From: Oryzias latipes
Taxonomy: Eukaryota; Chordata; Actinopteri; Beloniformes; Adrianichthyidae
Direction of reading: 5' to 3'
Assembly: GCF_002234675.1 (NCBI RefSeq)
Contig: NC_019876.2
Coordinates: 25,330,250-25,394,249, forward strand
DNA: 64,000 nucleotides
Positions 61,436 to 64,000 of this stretch are shown here, one piece after another. The position numbers and the translations under genes are program-made. The notes beneath the pieces were generated by a model that was given only the letters and a program-made list of their open reading frames with translations, did no database searches and was not told where the DNA came from. The first letter of the stretch is position 1. Each line of letters opens with the position of its first letter.

Positions 61436-62131
61436 TGAAATATTGGGCGTCCTAAATGATTCAGTCCCTTTACTATGGAATTACAAATCTGCCATAAACT
61501 GAAAGGGCGTAAAGACAACTAAGCGGGCGTATTTAGGAACTGAGTGAGTGAACCTTAAAACCGCGCAGGCGCAATTCTAACTGAGCAGTGATCTTGCGCG
61601 GTCAATTCCTTTTTGCGCGCTCATGTGGATTTACGCTCAGTGTTAAGGGGGCGTTTTTGTCACTTTTGGGGCAGGAACCTTTCTGGTTGATCTGATTGGC
61701 TGAAATTTGCATGGCCTATCGGCGAGACAGAGGGGCGGGACCTTCATTTTTCAGTGCGGGGGGGGGGGGGGGGGGGGGGGGTTAACAGGCGGCTCTTGAG
61801 CTGCATGTCGCTCTCCGCCTTTTATCATACTTTCTATATTCAGTACTTTCACAACCATAAGGTGAAAGTCTTCAATTTTCTCCAAAATGTACAGAGCGGC
61901 CCCAATGTGTTATTGTGTGACTTCAGTAAAGAGGATCTAGGAGAGAACAACATGATGACGGTACGGAGAGAGGAGAGGACGTGAAAGAAGACACCCCCCA
62001 ATAGTACAAAGGAGCAGATATGTGAATAATGCAGAACAACTTCACTTTGGAAACCCTGGAAATGCAAAGAGACACGATTAGGAGGCACAGTTTAAACTGC
62101 AAGCTATCAGCTACGCGGAAGAACACAGGAA
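61436..62131. other. Non-coding stretch with a 24-base G run
   Basis: 24 consecutive G lie at 61758-61781, beside GC-richer sequence (GCGCGGTCAATTCC) that looks like a repeat promoter. No gene is supported. Confidence 0.4.
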
Positions 62132-63428
62132 TAGAGCAGCAGCAGTTCGGTTAAATTAGATCTTCACAGATTCGGACTTCCTGCTTCAATAACTCCTCTG
62201 ATAACCTTTCAAATGTGTCAGCAAGTATCTCAATCATTTTGTATTAACACAGAGTGAACCGCAAATGCATTTCTGAAGAAAAAAGATTGTTTCTTTCCCC
62301 CTTTTAATCAGAATTGTTCGTCTCAAGGTGTAAATGCACACATGCAGCGAGCCGGCTGCCAAGGGACCGTCAACAAAGTGCCACCTCTGTGAAACACCAT
62401 TCTGTAAAAATCAGTGAACTTTTAAAAAGCGAACAAATGTCTATATTTATATGAACTGGTAATCAAGACTCGTCAGCATAGTCATGCTACATTATTATTT
62501 ATTATACTAAATTTTGTTAGAAAGTCAACCTCCATTTTATTGCTTATAGTTTTAAAAATGTAATAGAGACATGAATCATAAAATAAATGCTCAATAGCTC
62601 TGAAGATACTAAAGCTTCTGTCACCAAACCTCCTGTACTGACTAATCATGACCTTATTGTCCTACTGCAATAAAGATTATGTCATAATTCACGTTGTTTA
62701 TTGTTAGGAATTTTTCATATTTAAATATTGATCAGATTTGGTCAAAAATGCTCAATAGCTTTGAAGATGCTGTAGTTACTGACACAAAACCTCCTGTACT
62801 GACTAATCATGACCTTATTTTCCTACTAAAATAAAGATTATGCCAAAGAAAATTCTGGCACCTTCAGAGCTATTCAGGATTTATGACCAAATCTGATCCA
62901 TTTGTAAATATGAAAAATTCCTATAAATAAACATAGTGAACTATTGACATTCTTTATTTTAGTATGACAATAAGGTCATGTCAAGTTACTGATAACATTA
63001 GTCATGATTCATATCTATTACAATTTGTAAAAGTATATGCAACAAGATAAAATCAAGATGGAATTTCCTACAAAATATGTATTGTAACAAGAATATGCTT
63101 TATAATAATTTTATGGGTTTTTTTTTTTGTAAGATTATTGATTTTTACACAGTGGTGTTTCACAGTTCACAGAGGTTGCACTTTGTTGACGGTCCCTTGA
63201 CAGCCGGCTGCTGCATGTCTGCATTCACAGCTTAAAGCGAACAATTCTGATTAAAAGGCAAAAAAACGATATTTTTTCTTCAGAAATGCATTTGTGGTTC
63301 ACTCTCTGTGTTAATACGAAAGGATTTAGATACTTGCTGACATATTTGAACGTTGATCAGAAGAGTTATTGAAGCAGGAAGTCTGAATCTGTGGAGATCT
63401 TTCTAACTTATCGAACAGCTGCCAGAGA
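62132..63428. repeat. 1.3-kb near-palindrome (foldback-like)
   Basis: Arms of about 620 bp, for example AGATCTTCACAGATTCGGAC at 62158 against its inverse ending at 63399. GGGACCGTCAACAAAGTGC at 62368 is inverted near 63180. The centre is near 62790. Arms have diverged by substitutions and small indels. Related single-arm sequence occurs at 23131-23575. Confidence 0.85.
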
Positions 63429-64000
63429 ATTTAAAATAATGAATCCATGGTTCGGAAGTGAGGACGCTGGAAAACCAACTCGGACAAGTAGACGCAGCAG
63501 CTGCTGTGTTTCCGCGGTAAAGGAAAGGCCTGTGTCGGAAGATCGACTCGAGGCTCAGCGCTGCTACTTCCAAAAGATGACCGTGAAAAGCTGTCCATCC
63601 TCCCCCCTTACCGGGACACAGCGCCGGCGAGTTACGCCACACTTTGGGACTGCAGGACTTAAACTTGGCCTGAGGCGTCTGCTGTCACTGTTCTTTGGAG
63701 CCGCATAGCAAAGAGACGGACTCTGATGATGAGGAAAGGGAAGCCGGCGTGTTTGATAGAAATGTAGTCCAGCTGTTCCAGATACAGAAGATGAGGACTT
63801 TGATGGATTATAAATGCTGATTGATGACTGAAAAAATAAATCACAACCAACTCAGTTTTGCGCTCGCTGCCTTTTTAAACACACACCAGCGTGCACGTTT
63901 CACCGGTATGTGTGTTAACGTTAAATACAGAAAAAACACTAAACTGAAACGGCGCCGTTTAATCCAGTGCTGTTTTTTTGTAGGAGAGGAGAGGATTATG
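63429..64000. other. GC-richer stretch, no gene supported
   Basis: A 105-codon plus frame (63391-63708) is arginine- and serine-rich and starts inside the palindrome arm. I see no domain. It may be an exon of a neighbouring element or gene. Confidence 0.3.

Noticed and set aside
63391-63708. 105-codon plus-strand frame as a gene
   Set aside because: It begins inside a palindrome arm. No domain or splice evidence.

Overview
This is a 64 kb piece of a ray-finned (teleost) fish nuclear genome. The signs are spliced genes with GT/AG introns, very high density of fish-type transposons (PIF/Harbinger, hAT, piggyBac, Crypton, L1/Tx1-, L2- and Rex1/jockey-type LINEs, chromovirus-like Gypsy, tRNA-type SINEs) and long AT-rich stretches with microsatellites. 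No bacterial, organellar or CRISPR signal was seen. The species cannot be named from the sequence alone.

The one host gene I can support end to end lies on the minus strand from 39998 down to 11033. It is a cell-surface scavenger receptor cysteine-rich (SRCR) protein. I read 11 coding exons: a signal-peptide exon, nine SRCR exons, and a final exon with a transmembrane helix and a short tail. All internal junctions are phase 1 and the joined frame is 961 codons plus stop. The SRCR exons alternate between a canonical 8-cysteine type (B) and an atypical 6-cysteine type (A). A/B pairs have been copied as units of about 1.4 kb. The introns have been enlarged from a few hundred bases to as much as 11 kb by nested transposons.

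Layout. 1-2152: 3' part of an L1/Tx1-type LINE. 2153-5.9 kb: a two-gene Harbinger transposon with both frames open. 5.9-11 kb: small relics and two MITE-like elements. 11-29 kb: the SRCR exons with intronic LINE, LTR, piggyBac and foldback elements. 29-40 kb: SRCR intron 1, which holds a 5.2 kb hAT-type element with a perfect 8-bp target duplication; inside it lie a MITE, a Crypton-type tyrosine recombinase gene and, within that gene, a solo LTR. It also holds a C-rich composite repeat. 40-47.5 kb: SINEs, MITEs and a decayed SAMD3-like gene. 47.5-49 kb: a deleted Gypsy element. 49-55.2 kb: a roughly 167-bp satellite split by a second Harbinger element, with a 23-bp terminal inverted repeat, 3-bp target duplication, intact transposase and damaged Myb gene. 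55.9-57 kb: a foldback element with a 6-bp target duplication. 57.6-61.4 kb: a roughly 340-bp tandem array with a Tigger-like insertion at TA. 62.1-63.4 kb: a 1.3 kb near-palindrome.

How the pieces fit: the SRCR locus grew by phase-1 exon-pair duplication and was homogenised between copies. Transposons then colonised its introns. Because the repeat units are paralogous, some insertions can be dated and bounded against their empty paralogous sites. No expression data are available, so exon joins are inference from splice sites and phase.
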